DNA from: Pseudotabrizicola formosa
GTDB lineage: Bacteria; Pseudomonadota; Alphaproteobacteria; Rhodobacterales; Rhodobacteraceae
Length of the DNA: 64,000 nucleotides
Direction: 5' to 3'
NCBI RefSeq assembly: GCF_002900965.1
Contig: NZ_PJOM01000003.1
Span: 434,001-498,000 of the forward strand
Part shown: one piece after another, positions 52,467 to 61,445 of the stretch
Position numbering within the stretch: the stretch's first letter is position 1
Layout: each line of letters starts with the position of its first letter
Notes under the pieces: generated by a model
Told to the model about the DNA's origin: nothing
Seen by the model: only the letters and a program-made list of their open reading frames with translations
Database searches by the model: none
Made by a program: the position numbers and the translations under genes

Positions 52467-53474
52467 ATGTTCACCTCGCCTGTCTGCTTTCGCGCCGCAC
52501 TGGCCGCGCAACCCGGCACCGACACATCCGCCAGTGCTGCGGCGTCAGCCCGCAATGGCCAGCTGACCAAACCGCCCGGCGCGTTGGGACGGCTGGAAGA
52601 TCTGGCGATCTGGCTGGCCGGATGGCAGGGGCGCGAGATGCCAAGCGCCGATGCGCCACAGGTGGTGATCTTTGCTGGCAATCACGGCGTCGCCGCGCGT
52701 GGCGTGTCTGCCTTTCCGGCCGAGGTGACGGCGCAGATGGTTGCGAATTTCCGGCATGGCGGCGCAGCCATCAACCAATTGTCGAAAGCCTTCGGCGCAG
52801 CGATGACCGTTCATGCCCTTGACCTTGATCACCCCACCGCCGATTTCACCCAAGGCCCGGCGATGACCGAGACAGAGGTGATGACAGCCTTGACGATCGG
52901 TTGGGACGCGGTTGACCCAAAGGCCGACCTGCTGGTGACCGGCGAGATGGGCATCGGCAACACCACCTCTGCTGCCGCTATCGCGGCGGCTCTGCTGGGC
53001 GGTGCGGTCGAAGACTGGGTGGGGCGCGGCACGGGCGTGGATGACCATGGCCTTGCCCGCAAGGCCGCGGCTGTCCGCGCGGGGCTTGCCACCCATGCGG
53101 CGCTGCTGTCAGATCCGTTGCAGGTGTTGCGCTGCCTTGGCGGGCGCGAGATTGCCGCCATGGCCGGGGCCATCGCCCGCGCTCGGGCTGAGCGCATTGC
53201 GGTGGTGCTGGACGGTTTCATCTGCTGCGCCGCCGCCTTAGTGCTGCAACAGACGCAGCCCGGTGCGCTCGATCATTGCCTTGCCGGCCATGTCAGCGCC
53301 GACGTAGGCCATGGTCGCCTGTTGGCCGCACTCGACAAGAAGCCGCTGCTTGACCTTGGTCTGCGGCTTGGCGAGGGCTCGGGCGCGGCACTGGCCTTGG
53401 GGATCGTTAAGGGGGCTGTCGCCTGCCATTCGGGAATGGCGACCTTTGCCGAAGCCGGGGTCAGCGGGGCCTGA
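52467..53474 (+). CDS. cobT: Nicotinate-nucleotide--dimethylbenzimidazole phosphoribosyltransferase
   Basis: Cytoplasmic enzyme of 335 residues that makes alpha-ribazole phosphate, the lower ligand of cobalamin. Motifs include [21 protein letters not shown] at the start, [28 protein letters not shown] and the catalytic [16 protein letters not shown] region near the end. It supplies the substrate for CobS. The ATG at 52467 is the first start that keeps the conserved N-terminus. Confidence 0.93.
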   Translation: MFTSPVCFRAALAAQPGTDTSASAAASARNGQLTKPPGALGRLEDLAIWLAGWQGREMPSADAPQVVIFAGNHGVAARGVSAFPAEVTAQMVANFRHGGAAINQLSKAFGAAMTVHALDLDHPTADFTQGPAMTETEVMTALTIGWDAVDPKADLLVTGEMGIGNTTSAAAIAAALLGGAVEDWVGRGTGVDDHGLARKAAAVRAGLATHAALLSDPLQVLRCLGGREIAAMAGAIARARAERIAVVLDGFICCAAALVLQQTQPGALDHCLAGHVSADVGHGRLLAALDKKPLLDLGLRLGEGSGAALALGIVKGAVACHSGMATFAEAGVSGA

Positions 53475-53490
53475 ACTCTTGGGGAAAGGC

Positions 53491-56400
53491 TCAGCCCTTT
53501 GGCATTGCAAGGGCCAACATCCGTCCACCCTTCTGATAGCGCACTTCCGATGCGGTGATCGCCTGGACCCGGCCACCATCCAGATTGTCGCCGACGCCCA
53601 CCTTCCGGTAGCGGCCATTCGCTTGGCGCACCAGGGCATAGCGGTTGGATTGCGTGCCATAGACCCCGATCAGATTGATCTTCGACAGGTTGATCGCATT
53701 CACGAAAGTCGCCTGCTTGGCAACATTGGCGCGGGTTGGAATGCGCGGGGCGGCACTTGCGACTTCGGGTTCGTCATCCGCCTCATCTGCAGCAGGGCCA
53801 GAGCGGGCCGCAGGGGCTGCGGTCGAGGCAGAGGCCAGCACATCCGGCGCAGCGCGGCGGGTGGCTGCGGCGACGGCCGCCTCGACAGCGCTGCTCAGAT
53901 CGCGCGGGCGTGGGGCAGGGACGCGCGACACCGATACGGCCAGCGGGCTGATGCTTCCGTCACTTGCGGCCTCGGCCACGGCCATCTGCACTGCCAGCGA
54001 TGCAGACTCGGAGGCCTGGCGTGCCGCTTCGCCCGCTGCAAGAATTGCAGCAGGGCGCAAACGCGGGCGCAGGCTGGCGAAGCGGCTGTCCTCGGCCGGG
54101 GCCAGCGAAGCGTCATCCTCACCCGAGGCTTGCGCGGCAAGCCCTTCGGGACGCGAGCGCGGGCGAGCATTTGCCAGGGCCGGGTCCGCGGCAAAGGTCT
54201 GTGCAGGCAGCAGATCGCCATCGGCGGGCGGGGCTGTTGCCTCGGCTACGGCACTGGTGATTGCCGCCGTTGATGCATTTCCTGCCTCGGCCGGGGCGGC
54301 TGGCGTCTCGGCCAGCGCAGCCGCCGCAGCGGGACGGGGCGGTGGCACGACCGACGGCGGGCCCGCCACCAGCCGCACCCCTTCGGGCGTCATGATCCCT
54401 TCGGCGGTCGGCACGATGCGGCCATCGGCGTCAAACTGATACACTGTGCCAAAGGGCGGGGGCGGCATCTGGGCTGCGGGTGGCGCATCGCCCTGCGCCG
54501 CAGGCGCGGGCAGCACCAGCGGATCGCTCAACGCGGGAGGCACATCCATGCCAGCCAGAAAAATCTCGTCCTGATTGGCCGGGTCGGGCTGGGTTGCCTC
54601 GGCGACCACATCCTGCATGCCGGTCTGCGGTGCGGGTTCCGCGCTGACAGGTTCTGCGACAGCGGGGTCCGCAGCGCCTGGCTCTGCGACGGCACTCTCT
54701 GGCGCGGGTGTGATCTCGGCCAGATTGTCTACCGGTGCGACGCCGACCGCTTCTTCCGTCGCCGTCAGATCCACATCGACGGGCAGATCCGCGGGGTCTT
54801 GCAGATCGGCCAACATCTCGGCCTCTGCAGCCGGCACCTGACCATCTGCAAGCGCTTCGTCATCGACGGTGGCAACCTGCACTTCGGTTGCCGGATCATC
54901 GCCACCGGCGATGATGAAGGATGACCAGGCCGCAACCAGCGCCAGCAGCAGCAGCAGCACCGCCGTCAGGATCAGCCCCAGATACTTCGGCTTGCCCCGC
55001 TGCGGCATCGTCCGCGCGCTCAGACCCTTGGCGATCGCATCCGGCGACACCGGTTGCTGACGCCCCAGCGACTGGGACGCCGCCCGGACCGTGGCCGCAG
55101 ATCCATCCAGCGGTGCCGCAAGGGTCGATCCGGCGGTCAGGGCGGCGGGGCGGACCCCGCTGGCTGTCGCACCATTCAGGGTCGGTTTTTTCTTTCGGGT
55201 GCCCGGAATGCTGGGGGCAGTCACAAGCCCGCCAAGACCGCGAAACCCCTTGCCCGTCTTGCCCGCGACCGCCGCCGAAGGCGTCGGCGGGTCGCCGGGC
55301 AGGCGGGGCGGCGGTGGCACCGGATCGTCATAGCTGAACTTCGGGGCGGGTCGGGCGGCGGCGGGCCGCTCTACCACGGGCTTGGGCGGCGCGGCGGGGC
55401 GTGCGACGCTTGGTTCGGCCGGCCGGGCGGGGGCCGTGTCAGACCCCGTCGCAGCCCCCAAGGGGCGCGGCTGACCCTCCTGCCTGCGGCTGGCAAATGC
55501 GGTCAGCGCTGCTGCCGAAGGCGGCGGCGGCAGATCGTCGTCGGCGGGGGCCTGACGGGAGGCCAGAACCGAAGCGCGTGCGCCCGGCGGCATGGGCGGC
55601 ACATCATCAAAACCGTCTTCGGCCGGCACATCCACCGCCATCGGGGCTTCCGACTCTTCTGCCTTGGTCTTTGCTGCGACCTGATCCGGACGAGCTTTTG
55701 CCTCTGCCTCTGCCTTTGGCTCTGGCGTGGCCCGCCGCGCAGACGGCAAGATGTCCTGACCCCGCGAGGCAGCGGTGAACTGCGGCCCGGAAGGCGCTGG
55801 CGGGGGAAGGTCGGGCTCGGTCACCGGACTGGCAGGCGGAGCGTGGGGTGGGGCCTGCGGCGGCAGATCAGGCTCTGGGGTGGGGCCGGGAACAGGCTCT
55901 GGCGTCGGTGCCGGCTCTGGCAGGCCGGGATCGGGCATTTCAGGTTCCGGCGCACTGGGGCCCGGCATCTCTGGCCCTGGCAGATCGGCAGCCGTCGCTG
56001 GCGCAGGCTCTGCGACCGGTGCATCGGCAAGCGGTGCCGGCGCGACGCTTGGTTCAGCGGCCGATGGCTGTGCGGGGGCCCCTGCAAACGCTGCCGGTTC
56101 CTCGGCAAAGGCCGCCACTTTGGCCTGCGGCTGTTCTTGCCCGATGACCTTGACGGGTGCCGGGTCCGGCTCGACCTTCTCACCTGCCTTCACCAGGCTG
56201 GGGGCCAGGGTTGAGGGGCCAAAGAACGGCTCCTTGTCAAACCCGGTCTCCGGGCGGGCGACGAAGGCCACCGGGTTGAACTTATGCTCGGTGGCAAAAG
56301 CTTCGGCCTCGCTCAGGGTTTCGCGGGCCACAACCGCCACGGTCACCATCGGCCCTGTGCCCGACCAGTCATAAATCAGCTCATCCAGCGTATAGGGCGT

Positions 56401-56679
56401 GCGCCCGTCCAGCGCTGCCTCGATCTGCGCGCGGCGGCTGGCGTCATCCGGACCCGCTGCCTCAATCTGCAGATACAGGATCTGAGACTCGGGGATGATC
56501 AGCTTGGTGGTGATGCCCTTGGGCGACTCTGCCTCGGCGCGGCTGCGCAGATCGTCCAGCGCGGCTGCCAGGTCGGGCGTGTCAAAGGCCACAGATCCCA
56601 GATCGCGCCACCCCCCGGATGTCCGGTGCAGGAGCGTGATGCTGTCTTCGGTCAAGTTCAGGGCAAAACTGGGTGTCAT
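53491..56679 (-). CDS. Large envelope protein: GspL/PilM-like N-terminus, one membrane span, GspC/PilP-like C-terminus
   Basis: A 1062-residue protein, uncharacterised. Residues 1-160 look like the cytoplasmic actin-like part of GspL/PilM (FALNLTEDSITLLHR, SQILYLQIEAAGPDDASRRAQIEAAL with DGRTPYTLDELIYDW, VAVVARETLSEAEAFA). Residues 165-560 are low-complexity Pro/Ala/Glu. One membrane span is at about 566-590 (LGLILTAVLLLLLALVAAW). Residues 595-970 are again Ala/Pro-rich. The last 90 residues (INLIGVYGTQSNRYALVRQANGRYRKVGVGDNLDGGRVQAITASEV) resemble the HR domain of GspC or PilP. This looks like two assembly-platform parts in one chain. Such proteins are often misnamed IF-2 because of their composition. 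Confidence 0.6.
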   Translation of the reverse strand: MTPSFALNLTEDSITLLHRTSGGWRDLGSVAFDTPDLAAALDDLRSRAEAESPKGITTKLIIPESQILYLQIEAAGPDDASRRAQIEAALDGRTPYTLDELIYDWSGTGPMVTVAVVARETLSEAEAFATEHKFNPVAFVARPETGFDKEPFFGPSTLAPSLVKAGEKVEPDPAPVKVIGQEQPQAKVAAFAEEPAAFAGAPAQPSAAEPSVAPAPLADAPVAEPAPATAADLPGPEMPGPSAPEPEMPDPGLPEPAPTPEPVPGPTPEPDLPPQAPPHAPPASPVTEPDLPPPAPSGPQFTAASRGQDILPSARRATPEPKAEAEAKARPDQVAAKTKAEESEAPMAVDVPAEDGFDDVPPMPPGARASVLASRQAPADDDLPPPPSAAALTAFASRRQEGQPRPLGAATGSDTAPARPAEPSVARPAAPPKPVVERPAAARPAPKFSYDDPVPPPPRLPGDPPTPSAAVAGKTGKGFRGLGGLVTAPSIPGTRKKKPTLNGATASGVRPAALTAGSTLAAPLDGSAATVRAASQSLGRQQPVSPDAIAKGLSARTMPQRGKPKYLGLILTAVLLLLLALVAAWSSFIIAGGDDPATEVQVATVDDEALADGQVPAAEAEMLADLQDPADLPVDVDLTATEEAVGVAPVDNLAEITPAPESAVAEPGAADPAVAEPVSAEPAPQTGMQDVVAEATQPDPANQDEIFLAGMDVPPALSDPLVLPAPAAQGDAPPAAQMPPPPFGTVYQFDADGRIVPTAEGIMTPEGVRLVAGPPSVVPPPRPAAAAALAETPAAPAEAGNASTAAITSAVAEATAPPADGDLLPAQTFAADPALANARPRSRPEGLAAQASGEDDASLAPAEDSRFASLRPRLRPAAILAAGEAARQASESASLAVQMAVAEAASDGSISPLAVSVSRVPAPRPRDLSSAVEAAVAAATRRAAPDVLASASTAAPAARSGPAADEADDEPEVASAAPRIPTRANVAKQATFVNAINLSKINLIGVYGTQSNRYALVRQANGRYRKVGVGDNLDGGRVQAITASEVRYQKGGRMLALAMPKG

Positions 56680-56852
56680 GTTCGGCTTCTAGCATCATGA
56701 GGCAAGATGCGGGAACCGCGTCTTGCTGGCTAAGTCTTTCCTACAGCAGCTTTCCGCCGAAAGAAAGAAAAAGCCCCGTGATGCGCCAAGGATCGCCTTG
56801 CGGCGCGCGTTCCATAGCCGGAAACTGATTGCAGCCTTTTGGAGAACACCTC

Positions 56853-57557
56853 ATGCGCATTCTGAACGCCGCCCTTGTCGCCACCCTGCTTTCGGCCACC
56901 GCGCTGACGGCGGTGCAGGCACAGACCACCGCGCCCACCGCGCAGATCACCGTGACCGGCGAAGGCGTGGTCGATGGAATTCCTGACATTGCCACCCTGT
57001 CGCTGGGGGTCACCACCACGGGCGAAACGGCGGCCGCCGCCATGGCCGGCAACACCGAGGCGCTCACTGCGGTCATGGCGCGGCTGAAAGCGGCGGGCAT
57101 CGCCGACCGTGACATGCAGACCACCAATTTGTCGGTCAATCCAAACTGGACAGGATATGACAACGGTGCACGCCAACGCATCGACGGCTACACTGCGTCA
57201 AATCAGCTTACCGTCCGCATCCGCGATCTGGACGGGCTGGGCCAAGTGTTGGACGCCGCCATTCAGGATGGGGCCAATACCCTGAACGGGTTGAGCTTCG
57301 GCCTGTCCGAACCGCGCCCTGCACTGGACGCCGCCCGCAAGGCGGCGGTCGAAGATGCCCGCGCCCGCGCCACGCTGTTGGTCGAGGCGGCGGGGGCCAG
57401 CCTGGGACCGATCGTATCGATCACCGAAGGTGGCGGGTACATGCCGCCTCAGCCGATGTTCCGCCAGTCTGCTGATTCAGCCGGAGCGGTCCCGGTCGCG
57501 GCTGGCGAAGTCGCCACCACCGCCTCGGTCACCATCGTCTTCGAGATCGCGCAATAG
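56853..57557 (+). CDS. SIMPL domain (DUF541) periplasmic protein
   Basis: Protein of 234 residues with a signal peptide (MRILNAALVATLLSATALTAVQA cut before QTT) and a SIMPL domain: ITVTGEGVVDGIPDIATLSLGV, YTASNQLTVRIRDLDGLGQVLDAAI and the C-terminal ALDAARKAAVEDARARATLLVEAAG. Homologues (BP26/OMP28 of Brucella and YggE of E. coli) are periplasmic proteins linked to oxidative stress or channel-like rings. The ATG at 56853 follows a TTGGAG site. It is divergent from the large envelope protein. A stem-loop follows. Confidence 0.9.
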   Translation: MRILNAALVATLLSATALTAVQAQTTAPTAQITVTGEGVVDGIPDIATLSLGVTTTGETAAAAMAGNTEALTAVMARLKAAGIADRDMQTTNLSVNPNWTGYDNGARQRIDGYTASNQLTVRIRDLDGLGQVLDAAIQDGANTLNGLSFGLSEPRPALDAARKAAVEDARARATLLVEAAGASLGPIVSITEGGGYMPPQPMFRQSADSAGAVPVAAGEVATTASVTIVFEIAQ

Positions 57558-57568
57558 CCGCGCGTCAC

Positions 57569-57605
57569 AATCTGCCGGGCGCATCTGCGCTGCTCCCGGC
57601 AGATT
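57569..57605. terminator. Stem-loop between SIMPL gene and metY
   Basis: AATCTGCCGGG / CCCGGCAGATT is an 11-base perfect stem with a 15-base loop, located between convergent genes. T-runs are short, so it may be a bidirectional terminator or a 3'-end stabiliser. Confidence 0.75.
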
Positions 57606-57636
57606 GATTTCGGATCAACCTGTTACGAGCCAAAGC

Positions 57637-58929
57637 TCAGGCAAGCGCTGCCGTCATGGCCTGATCCAGATCGGCTATGATATCGGCCAGATCCTCGATC
57701 CCGATCGACAGCCGCACCACATTTGGTCCGGCCCCGGCCCTGATCTGGTCGGCCTCTGGCAACTGGCGATGTGTGGTCGATGCCGGGTGGATGATCAGGC
57801 TGCGGGTGTCCCCCAGATTGGCGACATGGCTGAACAGCTTCACGTTGTCGATCAGCTTGACGCAGGCGTCATAGCCGCCCTTCAGCCCAAAGGTGAACAG
57901 GGCTCCCGCGCCCTTCGGACAGATCCGGGGAATTCGGTCAGCATAGGGGCTGCTGTCCAGACCGGCATAGGTTACCATTTCGACCCGCGGATCAGCCTCC
58001 AGCCAGCGGGCCACGGCAACCGCGTTCTCCACATGCCGCTGCATCCGCAGCGACAAGGTTTCAATTCCCATCAGCGTGTAATGCGCGCCTTGCGGGTTCA
58101 TCGTCATGCCCAGATCGCGCAGGCCCACGGCGATGGAATGGAAGGTGAAGGCCATCGCGCCAAGTGCCGGATGGAAGGCCAGCCCGTGATAGGCAGGCTC
58201 GGGGTCGGACAGGGACGGAAACTTGCCGCTGGCCGACCAGTCGAATTTCCCCGAATCGACCACCACACCACCGGTGACGGTGCCGTTGCCGGTCAGGTAT
58301 TTGGTGGCCGAATGCACCACCAGCGTCGCGCCATGCTCAATCGGCTTGCACAGGTAAGGCGTGGCCGTGGTATTGTCGACGATCAGCGGCAGGCCGACCT
58401 TGTCGGCAATCGCGGCAATCGCATCCAGATCGGTGATATAGCCACCCGGATTGGCGATGGTTTCGCAGAAAATCGCGCGGGTGTTGTCATCCACCGCCGC
58501 TTCCACCGCTGCCAGATCGTCGAAATCGACAAATTTGGCAGACCAGCCAAAGCGCTTGATGGTCTGGCTGAACTGGGTCAGCGTACCGCCGTAAAGCCGG
58601 GTCGAGGCCACGACGTTCAGCCCCGGTCCCATCAGCGGAAACAGCGCCATGATCTGCGCCGCATGCCCCGATGAGCAACAGACCGCTCCGGCCCCGCCTT
58701 CCAGCGCGCAGACCCGGTTGGCCAGGGCCGATACGGTGGGGTTGGTCAGGCGGGAATAGATATTGCCCACCTCCTGCAGGTTGAACAATTTGGCTGCATG
58801 ATCCGCATCGCGGAACACATAGGCCGTGGTCTGGTAGATCGGTACCTGCCGCGCGCCCGTCGCCGGGTCGGGCTCCGCCCCAGCATGAATCGCCAAGGTG
58901 TCAAAGCCGTAGCTGGATGTGTCTGTCAT
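57637..58929 (-). CDS. metY: O-acetylhomoserine aminocarboxypropyltransferase / sulfhydrylase
   Basis: PLP enzyme (430 residues) of the Cys/Met metabolism family that uses sulfide to form homocysteine from O-acetylhomoserine. Typical features: FDTLAIHAGAEPDPATGARQVPIYQTTAYVF, CCSSGHAAQIMAL, PLIVDNTTATPYLCKPIEHGA and the PLP Lys in VVHSATKYLTGNG. The 430-residue size and these motifs favour MetY over MetB/MetZ. Stands alone, converging on the SIMPL gene. Confidence 0.92.
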   Translation of the reverse strand: MTDTSSYGFDTLAIHAGAEPDPATGARQVPIYQTTAYVFRDADHAAKLFNLQEVGNIYSRLTNPTVSALANRVCALEGGAGAVCCSSGHAAQIMALFPLMGPGLNVVASTRLYGGTLTQFSQTIKRFGWSAKFVDFDDLAAVEAAVDDNTRAIFCETIANPGGYITDLDAIAAIADKVGLPLIVDNTTATPYLCKPIEHGATLVVHSATKYLTGNGTVTGGVVVDSGKFDWSASGKFPSLSDPEPAYHGLAFHPALGAMAFTFHSIAVGLRDLGMTMNPQGAHYTLMGIETLSLRMQRHVENAVAVARWLEADPRVEMVTYAGLDSSPYADRIPRICPKGAGALFTFGLKGGYDACVKLIDNVKLFSHVANLGDTRSLIIHPASTTHRQLPEADQIRAGAGPNVVRLSIGIEDLADIIADLDQAMTAALA

Positions 58930-59105
58930 CTGATGTCCCCCCGTAATGGATGTGGCCGGACGCTACCGGGGATTGCGGCAGCCATCAACCGTTGCCATGG
59001 TTGAAAACAGGGGCGCTGGTGTGCATTGACCCTTTTCCGGATACGCCCCGAGGTGCCTGCGGCGCGTGCATTTGACAAAGGTTCATGGTGCAGCGGCCTG
59101 TACCG

Positions 59106-59558
59106 TCAGGCGCGTAGGTCCTTCGGGCTGCCCATCACCACAAAGGTGGTGATCGACCGGACCTGGGGCAAAACGCCCAGAACTTCGGTATGCCAGTGCT
59201 TGTAGGCCGTCAGATCCGCCGCCTCGACCCGCAGCAGGTATTCGACACTGCCGGTCACATTGTGACATTCGGTGACCTGGGGCGCGCGGGCGACGGCCCG
59301 TTCAAAGGCCTCTTGTGACTGCTTGGTGTGGGCGTTCAGCCCGACCGTGACATAGGCGATGAAACCCACGCCGATGGCTGCAGGGTCCAGCACGGCCCGG
59401 TACCCCCTGATCACGCCCTGCCGTTCCAGCTCTTGCACCCGACGCAGGGTGGCGGAAGCGGACAGGTTGATGCGCGCGGCAAGCTCCAGATTGGATTGCC
59501 GGCCATCGCGGGTCAGTTCGCGCAATATCTTTTCGTTAGTCTGGTCAATCTTCGTCAT
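59106..59558 (-). CDS. Lrp/AsnC family regulator
   Basis: Transcription factor of 150 residues with an N-terminal HTH (TNEKILRELTRDGRQSNLELAARINLSASATLRRVQEL) and a C-terminal RAM domain (FIAYVTVGLNAHTKQSQEAFERAVARAPQV). It is divergent from a LysE-family exporter, the classic arrangement in which the Lrp-type protein senses an amino acid and controls its exporter. The ATG at 59558 is chosen because the longer frame upstream covers the lysE gene. The amino acid it senses is unknown. Confidence 0.9.
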   Translation of the reverse strand: MTKIDQTNEKILRELTRDGRQSNLELAARINLSASATLRRVQELERQGVIRGYRAVLDPAAIGVGFIAYVTVGLNAHTKQSQEAFERAVARAPQVTECHNVTGSVEYLLRVEAADLTAYKHWHTEVLGVLPQVRSITTFVVMGSPKDLRA

Positions 59559-59582
59559 TTGTTGTGCTGTATCGCATGCCGC

Positions 59583-59607
59583 GCCGCAGTTCGCAATTTC
59601 ATGCGGC
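59583..59607. promoter_or_regulatory. Inverted repeat in the Lrp/LysE divergent region
   Basis: GCCGCA and TGCGGC are separated by 13 bases in the 72-base gap between the divergent regulator and exporter genes. Lrp/AsnC sites often look like this, so it is a candidate operator, but the evidence is only position and symmetry. Confidence 0.4.
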
Positions 59608-59630
59608 AAGCGCCGTGCCAAAACTCCGTG

Positions 59631-60224
59631 ATGACATATGACCTTCTGACCGCCTTGATCGGCTTTGCTTTCGTGACCTCGGTCACACCGGGACCGAACA
59701 ATATGATGTTGTTGGCTTCTGGCGCGAATTTCGGATTTCGTCGCAGCTTGCCGCATATGCTGGGCATCAGCCTTGGCCATGCGCTGATGGTGCTTTTGCT
59801 GGGTCTGGGCTTGGCGCAGGTGTTTGTGATCCTGCCTGCGCTGGGACTGCTGTTAAAAATCGCCTCGGTTGGCTATATGCTGTGGCTGGCATGGAAGATC
59901 GCCCATGCTGCCGCGCCCAAAGAGGGCACGGTCGGCGGCCGCCCGTTCAGCTTTCTGCAAGCGGCGGCCTTCCAATGGGTGAACCCCAAGGCCTGGGCCA
60001 TGGCGCTGACGGCGGTGACTGTCTATGCGGCCGGGCAGGGGGCGTGGGCGATGCTGACCGTCGCCATTGTGTTTGCGATGGTCAATCTGCCCTCGGTCTC
60101 GGTCTGGACGGTCGCGGGCCAGCAACTGCGGCGCTGGCTGACCACGAACCGGCGGTTGCAGGTGTTCAACTGGACGATGGCAGTCTTGCTGGTGGCATCG
60201 CTCTGGCCCATCCTGCGGCTTTAG
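59631..60224 (+). CDS. LysE family amino-acid exporter
   Basis: Inner-membrane exporter (197 residues, about six spans). The LysE/RhtB signature SVTPGPNNMMLLASGANFGFRRSLPHMLGISLG is at residues about 17-50; the C-terminal half has FQWVNPKAWAMALTAVTVY. It probably exports an amino acid or a homoserine-lactone-like molecule. It is divergent from the Lrp-type regulator and probably controlled by it. Confidence 0.9.
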   Translation: MTYDLLTALIGFAFVTSVTPGPNNMMLLASGANFGFRRSLPHMLGISLGHALMVLLLGLGLAQVFVILPALGLLLKIASVGYMLWLAWKIAHAAAPKEGTVGGRPFSFLQAAAFQWVNPKAWAMALTAVTVYAAGQGAWAMLTVAIVFAMVNLPSVSVWTVAGQQLRRWLTTNRRLQVFNWTMAVLLVASLWPILRL

Positions 60225-60235
60225 CGCAGCCGGGC

Positions 60236-61237
60236 TCAGCGCAGCCACAATCCTTCACGTTTCAGCGTGTTGCGGATCACCTGTTCGCGGTGGGGCAGGT
60301 TGGCGCGGTCAAACAGCGCTCGCGCGCGGCGGCCCTGATTTTGCAGCACCATCGACTTGACCGGCGGATGGTCGCGCAGCACCCGGCGCAGAGGGGGGGC
60401 TTTCGCCACCGCCTCCAGCACCTCGACCGCCCGGTCGCTTTCGCGGGCATAGAGCAACGGCAGGCTGCGGTAATGGCAGGTCACATCGCCATCAAGCCCG
60501 GCAAGCCCCGGCCCGGGCCTGCCGCCGCCCAGTGAATGGATCACCAGCGGCAGCGCCACCTGATCCAGCCAGGGGTCAAGCTCTTGCAGCACCAGTTCGG
60601 GCGGCGGGTCGTCGCGGATCGACTTGGCATAGGTCAGGAATCTGGTGCCAAACCGGCGCGGGCTGTCATGAAAGAACCAGCCAGCGTTGAAATAGAGATA
60701 GCGCTGCCAGTATTCATCCGGCTGACCCAGATCCAGCGAAGTGGCAAAGTCCAGCCCGAAGCGATCATAAAGGGATTTCCAGATCGTGCCGTAACCCGGC
60801 CCGTACAACTCGGTCTTTGGCCAAGTCGCTTGCCGCCGCATGCTGGCAGAGGGGCGGCTGAAATCGATCGCCAATGTGGCCAGATCGCCGGTGATCAGCG
60901 TGTCTGTGTCCAGAAACAGAAACGGCGCATCGGGCAGAGCGGCCAGCGCCTCGATCTTGTTGCCATAAGGATAATCCTGCCCGAACACCCGAGACTGAAA
61001 GGGGATGATCACCGCTCCCAGATCTTTGAGCACCGCATGCGCTGCATCGGTCATCCGCGGATCGTTTTGCCACAGCGGCCCGGGCTGCGGCTCGCAGATC
61101 ACCAGACGGCCTGTGACATCAGGGTTGGTCAGCCGCAGCGACCCGGCCAGCAGGATCGCCTCATATTGCAGCCGTCCGGCCTGACCAATGGCCATGATGG
61201 TGAAATCCTGTCGCTGCATCGGGCCGGGGTCTGGCAT
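60236..61237 (-). CDS. Glycosyltransferase-like protein, uncharacterised
   Basis: Cytoplasmic protein of about 333 residues without a clear family name. Features of a GT-A-type nucleotide-diphospho-sugar transferase are visible: AIGQAGRLQYEAILLAGSLRLTNPD near the N-terminus and a FLFLDTDTLITGD stretch (DxD metal motif) near residue 110, followed by FNAGWFFHDSPRRFG. The C-terminal third is basic. Starts at 61237, 61219 or 61249 (GTG) are possible; 61237 has a GGAAG site. No sugar-biosynthesis genes are nearby, so substrate is unknown. Confidence 0.55.
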   Translation of the reverse strand: MPDPGPMQRQDFTIMAIGQAGRLQYEAILLAGSLRLTNPDVTGRLVICEPQPGPLWQNDPRMTDAAHAVLKDLGAVIIPFQSRVFGQDYPYGNKIEALAALPDAPFLFLDTDTLITGDLATLAIDFSRPSASMRRQATWPKTELYGPGYGTIWKSLYDRFGLDFATSLDLGQPDEYWQRYLYFNAGWFFHDSPRRFGTRFLTYAKSIRDDPPPELVLQELDPWLDQVALPLVIHSLGGGRPGPGLAGLDGDVTCHYRSLPLLYARESDRAVEVLEAVAKAPPLRRVLRDHPPVKSMVLQNQGRRARALFDRANLPHREQVIRNTLKREGLWLR

Positions 61238-61358
61238 CGGGGCTTCCACAGACGGTTAGGCCTGCGGGGCAGGCCGTATTGCCGTGTCTAACGGGCTTTG
61301 CAGCCTTGCGAAAGCCTGTGCCGGACGCGGCCAGCCCCAAGTGTCGCTGGGCCTACTC

Positions 61359-61375
61359 TTGCGAACGGTTCGCAA
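61359..61375 (+). promoter_or_regulatory. Fur-family-like palindrome 1 ahead of the metal transporter
   Basis: TTGCGAACGGTTCGCAA is a perfect 8+1+8 palindrome, 71 bases upstream of the binding protein ATG. Its TGCGAA / TTCGCA arms are the same as those of the second box 12 bases downstream. Confidence 0.6.
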
Positions 61376-61380
61376 AACTA

Positions 61381-61408
61381 TTGACATTGAGAATAATTCG
61401 CATATCTT
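61381..61408 (+). promoter_or_regulatory. Promoter of the metal ABC transporter operon overlapping a Fur-family box
   Basis: TTGACA at 61381-61386 and TATCTT at 61403-61408 are 16 bases apart. The palindrome TGAGAATAATTCGCA (61388-61402) fills the spacer, so a bound repressor would block RNA polymerase. The box resembles Fur/Mur-type sites (TGAGAAT-N-ATTCnCA). Zur-type sites in this group look different, so an iron or manganese regulator is the better guess. Confidence 0.6.
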
Positions 61409-61445
61409 TCATTCAAAGTTGTAGCACCTGTAAAGGACACCCTTC

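Noticed and set aside
53311-54273. Plus-strand frame overlapping the end of cobT and the large envelope gene
   Set aside because: Lies antisense to a real C-terminal domain and has no motif.
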